Under the pieces are notes generated by a model. The model ran no database searches, was not told the DNA's origin, and saw only the letters and a list, made by a program, of their open reading frames with translations. 58,665 bases of DNA from Prauserella aidingensis. GTDB taxonomy: Bacteria; Actinomycetota; Actinomycetes; Mycobacteriales; Pseudonocardiaceae. Positions 8,437 to 16,950 of the stretch are shown here, in pieces; the first letter of the stretch is position 1, and each line of letters opens with the position of its first letter. The DNA lies in assembly GCF_024171865.1 (NCBI RefSeq), contig NZ_JAMTCN010000030.1, positions 1 through 58,665 of the forward strand. The letters are read 5' to 3'. Made by a program: the position numbers and the translations under genes.

Positions 8437-8523
8437 CGTTTCGCGTCGGTGACCTCCCCCGCAGACCATTGATTTCGGTACTTGCGGGTGACGCGCCGAT
8501 GCGGCCACGTACGCTGGGTCGCT

Positions 8524-9195
8524 GTGAGTGGTGCGTACGCGATGGGTGCCGGATTCGGCCTGGACTGGCTCGCAACGGTCGGGCCGCTGTTGCTCTGGGT
8601 CATCGTGCTCGGCTTCGTCTTCATCGAGTGCGCCCTGATCCTCGGTCTGTTCCTGCCCGGCGACTCGCTGCTGTTCATCGCGGGCCTCATCATGGCGCAG
8701 GACAACGCCAGCGACGTCGAGGTGTGGGCCATGGCGCTGGCAGGGCTCGTGGCCGCGATCGTCGGCAACAGAGTCGGCTACTTCGTCGGCGACCGCACCG
8801 GAACGCGCTTCGTCGCGGGCCGGGACGGCAAGGTCCTCAACCAGCGCAACCTCGACCGGGCGCACGCGTTCCTCGACCGCTGGGGATTCCTCGCGATCGT
8901 CGCGGCGCGGTGGATCCCGTACGTGCGCACAGTCGCCCCCATGCTGGCCGGCGCCGCGCGCATGGAGATGCGGCGGTTCATGGCCTCCACCACGGTCGGC
9001 GCGATCATCTGGGTGCCGACGCTGGTGCTCATCGGCTTCTACGGCGCGGGGCTGATCTCCCACATCCCGTGGCTGACCGAGGGTCTGATCTGGGTCAGCG
9101 TCGCGTTCTGCGTGGTCAGCACGGCCTACGGCCTGATCCGCTACCGCAAGGAGACGCGCGAACCCGCGACGGCCGACGTCGAAAACCCGGCCTGA
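8524..9195 (+). CDS. DedA-family membrane protein
   Basis: A 223-residue polytopic membrane protein of the DedA/SNARE-associated family. Typical segments: FIECALILGLFLPGDSLLFIAG with the re-entrant-loop Glu, GNRVGYFVGDRTG, and FLDRWGFLAIVAARWIPYVRTVAPMLAGA with the conserved Arg and Pro. DedA proteins take part in lipid carrier (undecaprenyl phosphate or phosphatidylethanolamine) recycling and membrane homeostasis. GTG 8524 is chosen because a TACGCT -10 box ends 8 nt upstream; the in-frame stretch back to 8482 would put the promoter inside the gene. It is transcribed alone and ends 29 bp from the convergent ABC-F gene. Confidence 0.9.
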   Translation: MSGAYAMGAGFGLDWLATVGPLLLWVIVLGFVFIECALILGLFLPGDSLLFIAGLIMAQDNASDVEVWAMALAGLVAAIVGNRVGYFVGDRTGTRFVAGRDGKVLNQRNLDRAHAFLDRWGFLAIVAARWIPYVRTVAPMLAGAARMEMRRFMASTTVGAIIWVPTLVLIGFYGAGLISHIPWLTEGLIWVSVAFCVVSTAYGLIRYRKETREPATADVENPA

Positions 9196-9224
9196 TTCCC
9201 CGAACGAACGACCCCCGAACAGAC

Positions 9225-10898
9225 CTACTGCTCGCGTAACACTCCGTCGCGGAGCTCGAGGTGGCGTGTCGGCCGGACGGATGACAGGAATCGCTCGTCG
9301 TGGCTGACGACCACGAGCGCTCCCTCGTACGAGGCCAGCGCGCTCACGAGCCTGCCGACACTGACGAGGTCGAGGTTGTTCGTCGGCTCGTCGAGCAGCA
9401 GCAACTGCGGCGCCGGCTCGGCGAACAGCGTGCACGCCAAGGTCGCCCGCAACAGCTCACCGCCCGACAGGGACCGCACCGGCCGCTGCGCGCCGTCGCC
9501 CCGGAACAGGAACCGCGCCAGCAGGTTCATCCGGTCGACCTGCGACATCGACGGCGCGGACAGGGCCAGGTTCTCGGCCACCGACCGGTCGACGTCGAGC
9601 ACGTCGAGTCGCTGCGCCAGCTGCGCCACCCGCCCGTCGACCCGCCGCACCTCGCCGGCCTCCGGTTCGAGGTCACCGCTGATCACCCGCAGCAACGTCG
9701 ACTTGCCGGAGCCGTTCGGTCCGGTCAACGCGATGCGCTCCGGCCCGCGGATCGACAGGTCCAACCCGGGGTCGAACAGGTCGCGCACACGGAGGTGCTC
9801 GCCGTGGAAGACGGTCCGCCCGGCAGGCACGCGGGTCTGCGGCAGGTCGACGACGATCGCGTCGTCGTCGCGCAGGGACCGTTCCGCGTCGTCGAGCCGC
9901 GCGCGGGCCCGGTCGAGGCGGGCGGCGTGCACGTCGTCGGACTTCGCCGCCGAGACCTGCGCCTTGCGTTGCAGTTCCCCGGCAACGATCTTCGGCAGCC
10001 CGGCTTCTGCAGCCTTGCGCGACCCGGTGCCCGCCCGCCGGTCGGCGCGCTCGCGAGCCTGCTGCATCTCCCGCTTCTCACGTTTGACCTGCTGTTTCGC
10101 GGTGCGGATCCGTTGCTGGGCCGCCTGCCGTTCGCCCTCGATCGCCTCCTCGTAGGCGGTGAACCCGCCGCCGAAGAACCGGACCTCGCCCTGGTCGAGT
10201 TCGGCGATCCGATCCATCCGGTCGAGCAACGTCCGGTCGTGACTGACCACGAGCAGACAGCCCGACCAGCCGTCGAGGACGTCGTAGAGCTTCCGCCGGG
10301 CGTCGGCGTCGAGGTTGTTGGTGGGCTCGTCGAGCAACAGCACGTCGGGGCCGGCGAGCAGCTGTGCGGCGAGGCCGAGCTGCACGACCTGGCCGCCCGA
10401 GAGCGTGTGCAGCCGCCGCGTCAGTTCGACGCCGGGAAGGCCGATCCGGTCGAGCTGTGCCCGGCAACGCTGCTCGACGTCCCAGTCGTTGCCGATGGTG
10501 GTGAAGTGACGTTCGTCGACGTCCCCGGCCTCGACAGCGGCGATCGCGGCGAGCACCGGAGCGACACCGAGCACGTCGGCGACCGCCAGCTCACCCGCCT
10601 GCGGCAGTGTCTGCGGCAGGTGGCCGAGCACGCCGTCGACGGTGACCGTGCCGGAACGCGGCGGCAACGCTCCGGCGATGAGCGCGAGCAGCGTGCTCTT
10701 GCCCGTGCCGTTGGGGGCGACGAGGCCGGTGCGCCCGCGGCCGACGGTCAACGACAGGTCGTCGAACACCGGGGTGCCGTCCGGCCACGCGAACGACAGG
10801 TGGCTGCAGACGACGGACGGGGACGACTCCTGCGCGGACGCTGCTCCGGCAGGAGAGCCGGTGACGGGAGAGCCGGGAACGGATGACGCATGAGACAC
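9225..10898 (-). CDS. ABC-F family ATPase (ribosome-associated, antibiotic-resistance type)
   Basis: A 557-residue protein with two fused ABC ATPase domains and no membrane segment. Domain 1: Walker A APNGTGKST, signature LSGGQVVQLGLA, Walker B LLLDEPTNNLD. The linker (about residues 240-340) is rich in Arg/Lys/Gln and charged, matching the P-site tRNA interaction linker. Domain 2: GPNGSGKST, LSGGELLRATLA, LLLDEPTNNLD. ABC-F proteins bind the ribosomal E site and relieve stalling or displace antibiotics; the specific drug cannot be predicted. GTG 10898 (SHASSVPG) is taken as the start; the frame stays open to 10997 but that stretch holds leader hairpins. The leader looks like an attenuator, which is common for drug-inducible ABC-F genes. 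Confidence 0.9.
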   Translation of the reverse strand: MSHASSVPGSPVTGSPAGAASAQESSPSVVCSHLSFAWPDGTPVFDDLSLTVGRGRTGLVAPNGTGKSTLLALIAGALPPRSGTVTVDGVLGHLPQTLPQAGELAVADVLGVAPVLAAIAAVEAGDVDERHFTTIGNDWDVEQRCRAQLDRIGLPGVELTRRLHTLSGGQVVQLGLAAQLLAGPDVLLLDEPTNNLDADARRKLYDVLDGWSGCLLVVSHDRTLLDRMDRIAELDQGEVRFFGGGFTAYEEAIEGERQAAQQRIRTAKQQVKREKREMQQARERADRRAGTGSRKAAEAGLPKIVAGELQRKAQVSAAKSDDVHAARLDRARARLDDAERSLRDDDAIVVDLPQTRVPAGRTVFHGEHLRVRDLFDPGLDLSIRGPERIALTGPNGSGKSTLLRVISGDLEPEAGEVRRVDGRVAQLAQRLDVLDVDRSVAENLALSAPSMSQVDRMNLLARFLFRGDGAQRPVRSLSGGELLRATLACTLFAEPAPQLLLLDEPTNNLDLVSVGRLVSALASYEGALVVVSHDERFLSSVRPTRHLELRDGVLREQ

Positions 10899-10942
10899 GG
10901 CTGAACACCTCGGGAGTCTGGTGACGAGGACGCGGACAGGCG

Positions 10943-11065
10943 GCCACCGGATGCGGTGGCGGCTCCGCGGATCAGCCGAGCGCGCACACTCGACCACGAG
11001 GTCGAGCGGCGGTCGCGCTCACACGCGGAGCGGCTCAGTCGTCACCAAGCACGTTGTGGACTCCC
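10943..11065 (-). promoter_or_regulatory. Attenuator-like leader of the ABC-F gene
   Basis: On the minus strand, upstream of the ABC-F start, one sees in order: an SD-like GGGAG (11065-11061), a GTG 8 nt later opening a 5-codon ORF VLGDD-stop (11052-11035), a 7-bp hairpin with a 4-nt loop (11006-10989, arms CTCGACC/GGTCGAG), and a second 7-bp hairpin (10960-10943, arms GCCACCG/CGGTGGC). Such an arrangement fits ribosome-mediated attenuation, known for several ABC-F resistance genes. The hairpins are seen; their role is inferred. Confidence 0.45.
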
Positions 11066-11142
11066 AAGAACGACAGCAGGCCGGTGCCCAGGCTACTCGG
11101 ACCGCGGCCGCACGACGACGCATTTTTCGTACGCAAGCTGCA

Positions 11143-11199
11143 GTCCACGTGTGGACAAACCTGTGGATAACTCACACTTGTCCCCAAATCTGTGGACAA
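11143..11199. promoter_or_regulatory. Cluster of four DnaA boxes
   Basis: Within 50 bp there are TGTGGACAA (11150-11158), TGTGGATAA (11162-11170), TTGTCCCCA (11178-11186, opposite orientation, one mismatch) and TGTGGACAA (11191-11199). Three are perfect matches to the actinobacterial (TTGTCCACA) or E. coli (TTATCCACA) DnaA box. GTCCACGTGTGGAC (11143-11156) adds an overlapping inverted half. An AT-rich patch (CATTTTTCGTACG, 11121-11133) flanks it. It lies between the ABC-F and kinase genes, with no dnaA or dnaN nearby, so a DnaA-titrating or DnaA-regulated site is more likely than oriC. The rest of 10899-11268 holds no gene. Confidence 0.8.
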
Positions 11200-11268
11200 G
11201 TCGACGGGCGGCGCGCCCTGCCGGAGCGTCGTCCGGACTCATCGCGCCGCCCCAAGCGGAACCGCAGG

Positions 11269-11904
11269 TCACACCGCGAAGGTCGGCAGCTCCATGTCCT
11301 TGACGACGAGGTCCGCGCGAGCCGCGCTCGGTGCGACGAGGTCGGCGTTGCGCTGATCCGATCCCCACGCACGCTGCTGCGCCTCGACGAGAGAGCGGCC
11401 GTACTTGCGATGACGCGAGACGAGCCGTTCCAGCCGCACGTTCTCGTCCGGCTCCAGGAACCACGCCTCGTCGAGCAGCGACCGCAGCTGCGCCCACGGC
11501 TCGGCGTCGAGCAACAGGTAGTTGCCTTCGGTGATCACGAGCGGCACGTCCTCGGGAACCGCGACCGCACCCGCGATCGGCTCCTCGATCTCCCTGCGGA
11601 ACTCCGGGGCGTACACGCGCTCGTCGCCCGCGGCCAGCCTGCGCACCAGGTGCACGTACCCGGCGCCGTCGAACGTGTCCGGCGCACCCTTGCGGTCGGC
11701 GTTGCCCAGCCGCGCGAGCTCCACCTGCGCGAGGTGGAAGCCGTCCATGCCGACCACCTTCGCGCGGTTGCCGAGCGCGCCGGCCAGTCGCCACGCCAAG
11801 GTCGTCTTGCCGGAAGCCGGGCATCCCGCGATGCCCAGCACACGCCTGCCGCCGGATGCGGCGAGCGCCTCGGCGCGCGCCAGCAGATCATCAAACGTCG
11901 TCAT
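11269..11904 (-). CDS. P-loop nucleoside/nucleotide kinase-like protein
   Basis: A 211-residue uridine kinase/pantothenate kinase-like P-loop protein. Walker A GCPASGKTTLA (about residues 26-36), a Walker B-like VVGMDGFHLAQ that supplies the catalytic Asp of this superfamily, ITEGNYLLLD, and the lid-like RHRKYGRSLVEAQQRAW. These proteins phosphorylate small substrates (nucleosides, pantothenate, some sugars); the substrate cannot be set from sequence. It is divergent from a LacI-type regulator, suggesting but not proving a sugar or nucleoside link. The ATG is close to the regulator's promoter region. Confidence 0.8.
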   Translation of the reverse strand: MTTFDDLLARAEALAASGGRRVLGIAGCPASGKTTLAWRLAGALGNRAKVVGMDGFHLAQVELARLGNADRKGAPDTFDGAGYVHLVRRLAAGDERVYAPEFRREIEEPIAGAVAVPEDVPLVITEGNYLLLDAEPWAQLRSLLDEAWFLEPDENVRLERLVSRHRKYGRSLVEAQQRAWGSDQRNADLVAPSAARADLVVKDMELPTFAV

Positions 11905-12041
11905 CTCGCTCCCATCATGACCCGTGCACCGCGCCGCCGGCCCGGCGACCCCGGCATCGGCCGTGGCCCACGTCCACCGCCCACCGGGTGTCGATCAGGA
12001 TTGACGGTAGGCAGCGGTAAGGTGCCGCGCAATCCGCTACG

Positions 12042-12053
12042 CAAACGCTTGCC
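12042..12053. promoter_or_regulatory. LacI-type operator
   Basis: GCAAACGCTTGC is a near-perfect dyad with the central CG and GCAA/TTGC arms that typify LacI-family operators. It sits 27 bp before the LacI gene start and within the divergent promoter region shared with the kinase gene, so autoregulation is inferred. Confidence 0.55.
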
Positions 12054-12079
12054 GCCCTCGGAAGGAGCCCGTCGTCCCC

Positions 12080-13114
12080 GTGCCGAAGAGACCGAGCCGG
12101 CCGACCCAACGCGACATCGCCGAACTGGCCGGAGTGTCGATCACCACCGTGTCACACGTCGTGAACGGCACGAGAGCCGTGGCTCCCGCAACCCACGAGG
12201 CCGTCATGGCGGCGGTCGAGCGGACCGGCTACACGGGTGACGTCATCGCCCGGTCGCTGGTCACGGGCGGCACGCAGACGATCGGACTGGCGGTCTCCCT
12301 CAGCGGCAGCCCGCACATCGGCACACTCGTTCAGGCCGTCGAACGCGAAGCCGCGGCCGCCGGCTACACGGTGCTGCTGTCGGACACCCACGACGACGCC
12401 GACACCGAACGGTCCGTCGTGCGTGCGCTGCGGGCCCACCGCATCGAAGGCGTGGTACTGGTGTCCGCGCCGGACGACCGCGACATCGTCGACGAGCTCC
12501 TCACCGCGGACGTGCCGACGGTGCTGCTCGACCGGCTCACCACGCGCAGCGACATCGACCAGGTCGGGCCCGAGAACATCCAGGCCATGTCGGCGCTCAC
12601 CGAGCACGTCGCCGCGCGGGCGCACCGGCGGATCGGCCTCGTCAGCGGGCCGGAAGGGCAGGTCACGAGCGACGAACGCGTGCTCGGCTACCGGCTCGGA
12701 CTCGGGCGAGCCCGCGTGTCGTGGAGCCCGGAGCTGGTCGCCACCGGCGAGCGCAGCCGGGAAGGCGGGGCCGCGGCGCTGTCGGCGCTGCTGGACCTGC
12801 CGGAACCGCCGACCGCCGTGCTGGCCGCCGACGACGCGATGGCCGCGGGCGTGGTCGTGGAGGCCCGGCGGCGCGGCCTGCGGATCGGCGCCGACCTCGC
12901 ACTGGCCTGCTTCGACGAGCCCGAGTGGGCGGACCTCGTCGACCCGCCGCTCACGACGATCACGCAGTCGGTCGCCGACATGGGCCGCGAGGCGATGCGC
13001 CTGCTGCTCGCGAGGCTGAAGGACCCGGAACGCGAACCGGAGACGGTGCGACTCCCACCGGCATGGCGTCACCGGACGTCGTGCGGCTGCCCACCGGAGA
13101 ACCCCACCCCCTGA
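12080..13114 (+). CDS. LacI-family transcriptional regulator
   Basis: A 344-residue regulator. N-terminal HTH and hinge: TQRDIAELAGVSITTVSHVVNGTRAVAPATHEAVMAA (residues about 8-45), followed by a periplasmic-binding-protein-like sensor domain with the usual motifs (TIGLAVSLSGSPH, VPTVLLDR, HRRIGLVSGP, AVLAADDAMAAGVV, LTTITQSVADMGREA). The ligand is probably a sugar, unidentified. GTG 12080 is 10 nt after GGAGCC. A LacI-type operator lies just upstream. Immediately after its stop begins a 21-bp tandem array. The putative regulon includes the divergent kinase gene. Confidence 0.9.
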   Translation: MPKRPSRPTQRDIAELAGVSITTVSHVVNGTRAVAPATHEAVMAAVERTGYTGDVIARSLVTGGTQTIGLAVSLSGSPHIGTLVQAVEREAAAAGYTVLLSDTHDDADTERSVVRALRAHRIEGVVLVSAPDDRDIVDELLTADVPTVLLDRLTTRSDIDQVGPENIQAMSALTEHVAARAHRRIGLVSGPEGQVTSDERVLGYRLGLGRARVSWSPELVATGERSREGGAAALSALLDLPEPPTAVLAADDAMAAGVVVEARRRGLRIGADLALACFDEPEWADLVDPPLTTITQSVADMGREAMRLLLARLKDPEREPETVRLPPAWRHRTSCGCPPENPTP

Positions 13115-13116
13115 CC

Positions 13117-13190
13117 GTGTTGCGGATCCCCGGGACCGTGTTGCGGCTCCAGGAGCTCGTGTTGCGGATTCGCGAGGCCGTGTTGCTCCC
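13117..13190 (+). repeat. 21-bp tandem array A (4 units, sense to the LacI gene)
   Basis: GTGTTGCGG occurs at 13117, 13138 and 13159, and GTGTTGCTC at 13180: exact 21-bp spacing. The first unit begins 2 bp after the LacI stop codon and reads in the direction of that gene. Between the shared 9-mers the units vary (AT/CTC, then CC/GGG/AG-rich). Confidence 0.9.
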
Positions 13191-13310
13191 GCCCGTCGCC
13201 CGGCCACCACCCCTCAACGACGCGCTACCGTATCCGAGCACTGCCGTTGTCCGCTGCCGCTGGAGTCCCGAACATCGACAGCTCGTTATGACTGGTGTCA
13301 CCATCGCCGC

Positions 13311-15491
13311 ATGACAACGGCATATGTCACATGTCCGCTGTGTGAGGCGACCTGCGGGCTCGAGGTGACGCTGGACGGCGCGACGGTCACCGGCGTTCGC
13401 GGGGACCGCGACGACGTCCTCTCGCAGGGTTACATCTGCCCGAAAGGCGCGTCGCTCGGCGCGCTGCACCACGACCCCGACCGTCTACGCACGCCGTTGA
13501 TCCGCCGCGGCGGCGAACTCGTCGAGGCGTCGTGGGACGAGGCGTTCGCCGAGATCGACGCCCGCCTGCCCGGCCTCATCGACGCCCACGGGCGGGACGC
13601 GGTGGCGGTCTACGTCGGCAATCCCGTGTCGCACAACGTGTCCGCGTCCGTATACCTGCGCGCGCTCGTCAAAGCACTGCGCACGACCAACGTCTACACC
13701 GCGGGCACCGTCGACCAGATTCCGAAGCACTTCTCGTCGGGATACCTGTTCGGCGGCGCGATGACGATCCCTGTACCGGACCTGGACCGCACCGAGTACC
13801 TCCTCGTGCTCGGCGCCAACCCGCTCGTGTCGAACGGCAGCCTCATGACGGCCGGTGACGTGCGGTCGCGGCTGCGCGGGATCCGGAAACGGGGTGGACG
13901 GATCGTCGTCGTCGACCCGCGGCGCACACGCACGGCCGAGTTCGCGGACGAGCACCACGCGATCCGTCCCGGCGCCGACGCGCTGTTGCTGCTGGCGATG
14001 GTGCACACGCTGTTCGCCGAGAACCTCGTGCGGCTGGGCACGCTCTCCAGCCACGTCGCCGGGGTGGACGACGTGCGTGAACTGGCGGCCGATTTCGCAC
14101 CGGAGACCGTCACCGAGGCCACCGGCCTGCCCGCGGCCGACATCCGCAGGCTCGCCCGCGAACTCGCGGCCGCCGACCGCGCCGCGGTCTACGGCCGAAT
14201 CGGCACCACGACGCAGGAGTTCGGCACGCTGACGAGCTGGCTCGTCGACGTACTCAACGTGCTCACCGGTCACCTCGACCGCGAAGGGTGCGCGATGTTC
14301 CCGCTCGCGGCCGCGGGCCAGGCGAACACCGCGCCCGGCAAACCGTTCCGCGCGGGACGCCGTCACACCCGCGTGCGCGGCCTGCCCGAGGTCATCGGCG
14401 AGGTGCCCGTCGCGACACTCGCCGACGAGATCGAAACCCCGGGCGACGGGCAGGTGCGTGCGCTCATCACGCTCGCGGGGAACCCGTGCCTGAGCGCACC
14501 CAACGCGGCCCGCCTCGACGCCGCGCTGGCAGGGCTCGACTTCATGGTGGCGGTCGACATCTACCGCAACGAGACCACGCGCCACGCCGACGTCGTCCTG
14601 CCCGCACCGAGCGCCCTGGAACGGCCGCACTACGACGTGACGCTGTACCAGCTCGCGGTGCGCAGCGTCGCGAACTGGACCCCGGCCACGCTCACATCCG
14701 ACGTCCCGCAGGAGTGGCGGACGCTGTTGCGGCTCAGCGGCGTCATCGCGGGCCAGGGGCCGAATCCCGACGTGGATGCGCTCGACGACCTGTTCGCCGC
14801 CGACCTCGCGGGGCGCTACGGCGTCGCCGCCGACGACACCCGCCGCGGCCCGGAGCGGATCGTCGACCTGATGCTGCGCGCCGGGCCGTTCGACCTGACG
14901 CTCGCCGACCTCGAGGCGGCCCCGCACGGCGTCGACCTGGGGCCGATGCGGCCGCGCATCCCCGACGTGCTGTCCACCGAGAGCGGCAAGGTCGAGCTCG
15001 CGCCGGAGGCGATCGTGTCGGACGTCCCGCGGCTGGCGGCGGCGTTGACGCGTTCGTCGGCGCAGGGACCCGGTCCGGTGGGTGAGGCTTCCGGCGGGCG
15101 GGACCTGATCCTGATCGGCAGGCGGCACCTGAGCTCGAACAACTCGTGGATGCACAACCTGGAACCGCTCGTGCGGGGCAGCAACCGGTGCACGGCACAG
15201 CTGCATCCGGACGACGCGGGCGGGCTCGGGCTGGCCGACGGCGACTCGGTGACGGTCACCGCCCGCACCGGGTCGATCGCCGTCCCGGTGGAGATCACCG
15301 ACACGGTGCGGCCCGGCGTCGTGAGCATTCCGCACGGCTGGGGACACGACGTCACGGGCGTGCGAACCACCGTCGCCACCCGGCACAGCGGGGCGAACGC
15401 GAACGTGCTCACCGACGACTTCGCCCTCGACGTCCCCACTGGAACGGCCGCACTGGGCGGAATCCCGGTCACCCTGACCCCGACCCCCTGA
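13311..15491 (+). CDS. Molybdopterin oxidoreductase with N-terminal [4Fe-4S] site
   Basis: A 726-residue soluble enzyme of the formate dehydrogenase/nitrate reductase superfamily. The [4Fe-4S] ligands are Cys8-x2-Cys11-x3-Cys15 and Cys43 (GYICPKG). The bis-MGD body follows (GNPVSHNVSASVYLRALVKAL, VLGANPLVSNGSLMT, GGRIVVVDPRRTRTAE, TLAGNPCLSAPN), and the C-terminal molydopterin dinucleotide-binding domain contains RRHLSSNNSWMHNLEPLVRG. At the usual metal-ligand position the sequence reads GTVDQIPKH, with no Cys or SeCys, so an Asp or Ser ligand is possible. Substrate unknown. No signal peptide or partner subunits are adjacent. Flanked on both sides by 21-bp arrays. Confidence 0.88.
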   Translation: MTTAYVTCPLCEATCGLEVTLDGATVTGVRGDRDDVLSQGYICPKGASLGALHHDPDRLRTPLIRRGGELVEASWDEAFAEIDARLPGLIDAHGRDAVAVYVGNPVSHNVSASVYLRALVKALRTTNVYTAGTVDQIPKHFSSGYLFGGAMTIPVPDLDRTEYLLVLGANPLVSNGSLMTAGDVRSRLRGIRKRGGRIVVVDPRRTRTAEFADEHHAIRPGADALLLLAMVHTLFAENLVRLGTLSSHVAGVDDVRELAADFAPETVTEATGLPAADIRRLARELAAADRAAVYGRIGTTTQEFGTLTSWLVDVLNVLTGHLDREGCAMFPLAAAGQANTAPGKPFRAGRRHTRVRGLPEVIGEVPVATLADEIETPGDGQVRALITLAGNPCLSAPNAARLDAALAGLDFMVAVDIYRNETTRHADVVLPAPSALERPHYDVTLYQLAVRSVANWTPATLTSDVPQEWRTLLRLSGVIAGQGPNPDVDALDDLFAADLAGRYGVAADDTRRGPERIVDLMLRAGPFDLTLADLEAAPHGVDLGPMRPRIPDVLSTESGKVELAPEAIVSDVPRLAAALTRSSAQGPGPVGEASGGRDLILIGRRHLSSNNSWMHNLEPLVRGSNRCTAQLHPDDAGGLGLADGDSVTVTARTGSIAVPVEITDTVRPGVVSIPHGWGHDVTGVRTTVATRHSGANANVLTDDFALDVPTGTAALGGIPVTLTPTP

Positions 15492-15496
15492 CCCGC

Positions 15497-15601
15497 GTGT
15501 TGCAGTTTCGGGAGCCCGTGTTGCGGATTCCGGGGCGCGTGTTGCGGACTCGGGAGCCCGTGTTGCGGTTTCCGGGGCCTGTGTTGCGGATCCGGGGGCC
15601 G
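15497..15601 (+). repeat. 21-bp tandem array B (5 units, sense to the molybdopterin enzyme gene)
   Basis: GTGTTGC(A/G)G starts at 15497, 15518, 15539, 15560 and 15581, exactly 21 bp apart. The first unit starts 6 bp after the stop codon. Units alternate between a TCGGGAGCC and a TCCGGGGC type second half. The array lies between convergent genes. Confidence 0.92.
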
Positions 15602-15668
15602 GCCGCTCCATCACACGCTGCCGGGCGACAGGGTTGCGGGCGGCCCCGTGCAGGTTCGGACCGTGCCG

Positions 15669-16352
15669 TCAGGCGGCGATCCCCCACGCCCCTTGGAGAA
15701 GGTCACGGCCCGCCGACGTGACAGCCACACCACGCCCGGACGCATGTCGCGTCACCCAGCCGGCTTCGACGAACCGGGAGGCAACGGCCGCGCCCAACGC
15801 TCCACTCAGATGGAGTCGCCGTTCCGTCCAATCCAGACACACGCGCGTCGTGGGCCGACGCGTCCGTACCGCACCGTCGACGTCCACCCCGAGTTCGCGG
15901 AATCCGGCGGCGCCGGTGTCGGTCAACGCCAGCGCGTCGCGGTCCCGGAGCCACCCGCCGTCGGTCCACGCGTCCACGAGCGCGACCGCCAACCGGCCTG
16001 CGAGGTGGTCGTAACAGAACCTGGCCGCACCCAGCCGGTGCGCCTCCCGGCTGCGCCGCAGGCTCGTCACCGGAAGGCTGTCGGCCACGGATCCGAGCGC
16101 CTCGACCGCCGAGGCGACGTCCGGGCCCGCCAGTGCGTAGTAGCGGTGCCTGCCGCGCTTCTCGCACGTCACGAGGCCCGCGTCGACCAAAACACCGAGG
16201 TGTTCCGACGCGGTGGACGCCCGCACCCCGGCCGCCCTGCCCAGTTCCCCGGCCGGCCGCGCGGTGCCGTCGAGCAGCAGGTTCACGAAGACCGCGCGGG
16301 CCGGCGCCGCCAACGCGGCGCCGACCCGCGTGAGGTCCCGGTCCCGACTCAT
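15669..16352 (-). CDS. ArsR-type winged-helix regulator
   Basis: A 227-residue protein. The N-terminal ArsR HTH spans about residues 8-75: LAAPARAVFVNLLLDG, then GELGRAAGVRASTASEHLGVLVDAGLV, wing EKRGRHRYYALA. The C-terminal extension (about 150 residues) includes ARFCYDHLAGRLAVAL with one Cys and a second wing-like region near the end. This long form is typical of actinobacterial ArsR relatives with unknown effectors. It is divergent from the osmC-like gene with a 65-bp gap, suggesting it controls that gene, perhaps in response to oxidants. Confidence 0.85.
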   Translation of the reverse strand: MSRDRDLTRVGAALAAPARAVFVNLLLDGTARPAGELGRAAGVRASTASEHLGVLVDAGLVTCEKRGRHRYYALAGPDVASAVEALGSVADSLPVTSLRRSREAHRLGAARFCYDHLAGRLAVALVDAWTDGGWLRDRDALALTDTGAAGFRELGVDVDGAVRTRRPTTRVCLDWTERRLHLSGALGAAVASRFVEAGWVTRHASGRGVAVTSAGRDLLQGAWGIAA

Positions 16353-16417
16353 GGTGCGACCGTACGCCGCAGACGTTTCGGCGTGCGCCGCACGATTCCG
16401 GACCTACTGTCCGGCGC

Positions 16418-16870
16418 ATGACCGACTACGAGACACAGCTGAGCTGGTCCGGCTCGACCGCCCACGGGATCCGTTCCTATTCCCGCGCCCACACCGCCGC
16501 CGCCCCTCCCGCCACCGCAGCCGTCGAGCTGAGCGCTGACCCGGCCTTCCGCGGTGATCCCGGCCTGCTCAATCCGGAACAGCTCGTCGTTATGGCCGCG
16601 TCGTCGTGCCAGCTGCTGTCGTTCCTCGGCGCCGCGGCACGCGCCGGGATCGACGTCCTCGCCTACGAGGACCGGGGCACCAGCCGGCTCGACACCGCCG
16701 CGGAACCCGTGCGGCTCGGCACGATCCAGCTGGACGTCACCGTGCAGGTGGCTGCGGGGACGGACGAGCCGACGGTGCTCGACCTCGCCGAACGGGCCCA
16801 CCGTGAGTGCTTCGTCGCGAGCAGCCTGGCCACGCCCGTGCGGGTGCGGACGACCGTCGTGACCGCGTAG
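16418..16870 (+). CDS. OsmC/Ohr-family peroxiredoxin-like protein
   Basis: A 150-residue protein of the OsmC superfamily. The conserved elements are the first redox Cys in LVVMAASSCQLLSF (about residue 65) and the second Cys in AERAHRECFVASSL, with LNPEQL preceding the first. OsmC/Ohr proteins reduce organic hydroperoxides through this Cys pair. No partner gene is adjacent except the divergent ArsR regulator. It ends 80 bp from the convergent RNA methyltransferase gene. The exact subfamily (OsmC, Ohr or YhfA) is not resolved. Confidence 0.9.
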   Translation: MTDYETQLSWSGSTAHGIRSYSRAHTAAAPPATAAVELSADPAFRGDPGLLNPEQLVVMAASSCQLLSFLGAAARAGIDVLAYEDRGTSRLDTAAEPVRLGTIQLDVTVQVAAGTDEPTVLDLAERAHRECFVASSLATPVRVRTTVVTA

Positions 16871-16950
16871 CCGTCGGACTCGGGCACCGGCTCGGCGTCG
16901 GACCCGGACATCGGCCCCGGACGCCGGGCGCGTGCCGTTGGACCCGGCCC

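Noticed and set aside
10899-10997. N-terminal extension of the ABC-F protein
   Set aside because: It would cover a hairpin and be Arg/Pro-rich; ABC-F proteins start close to the first ATPase domain.
11143-11199. DnaA cluster as the chromosomal oriC
   Set aside because: Too few boxes, and dnaA, dnaN, rpmH and gyrase genes are absent.
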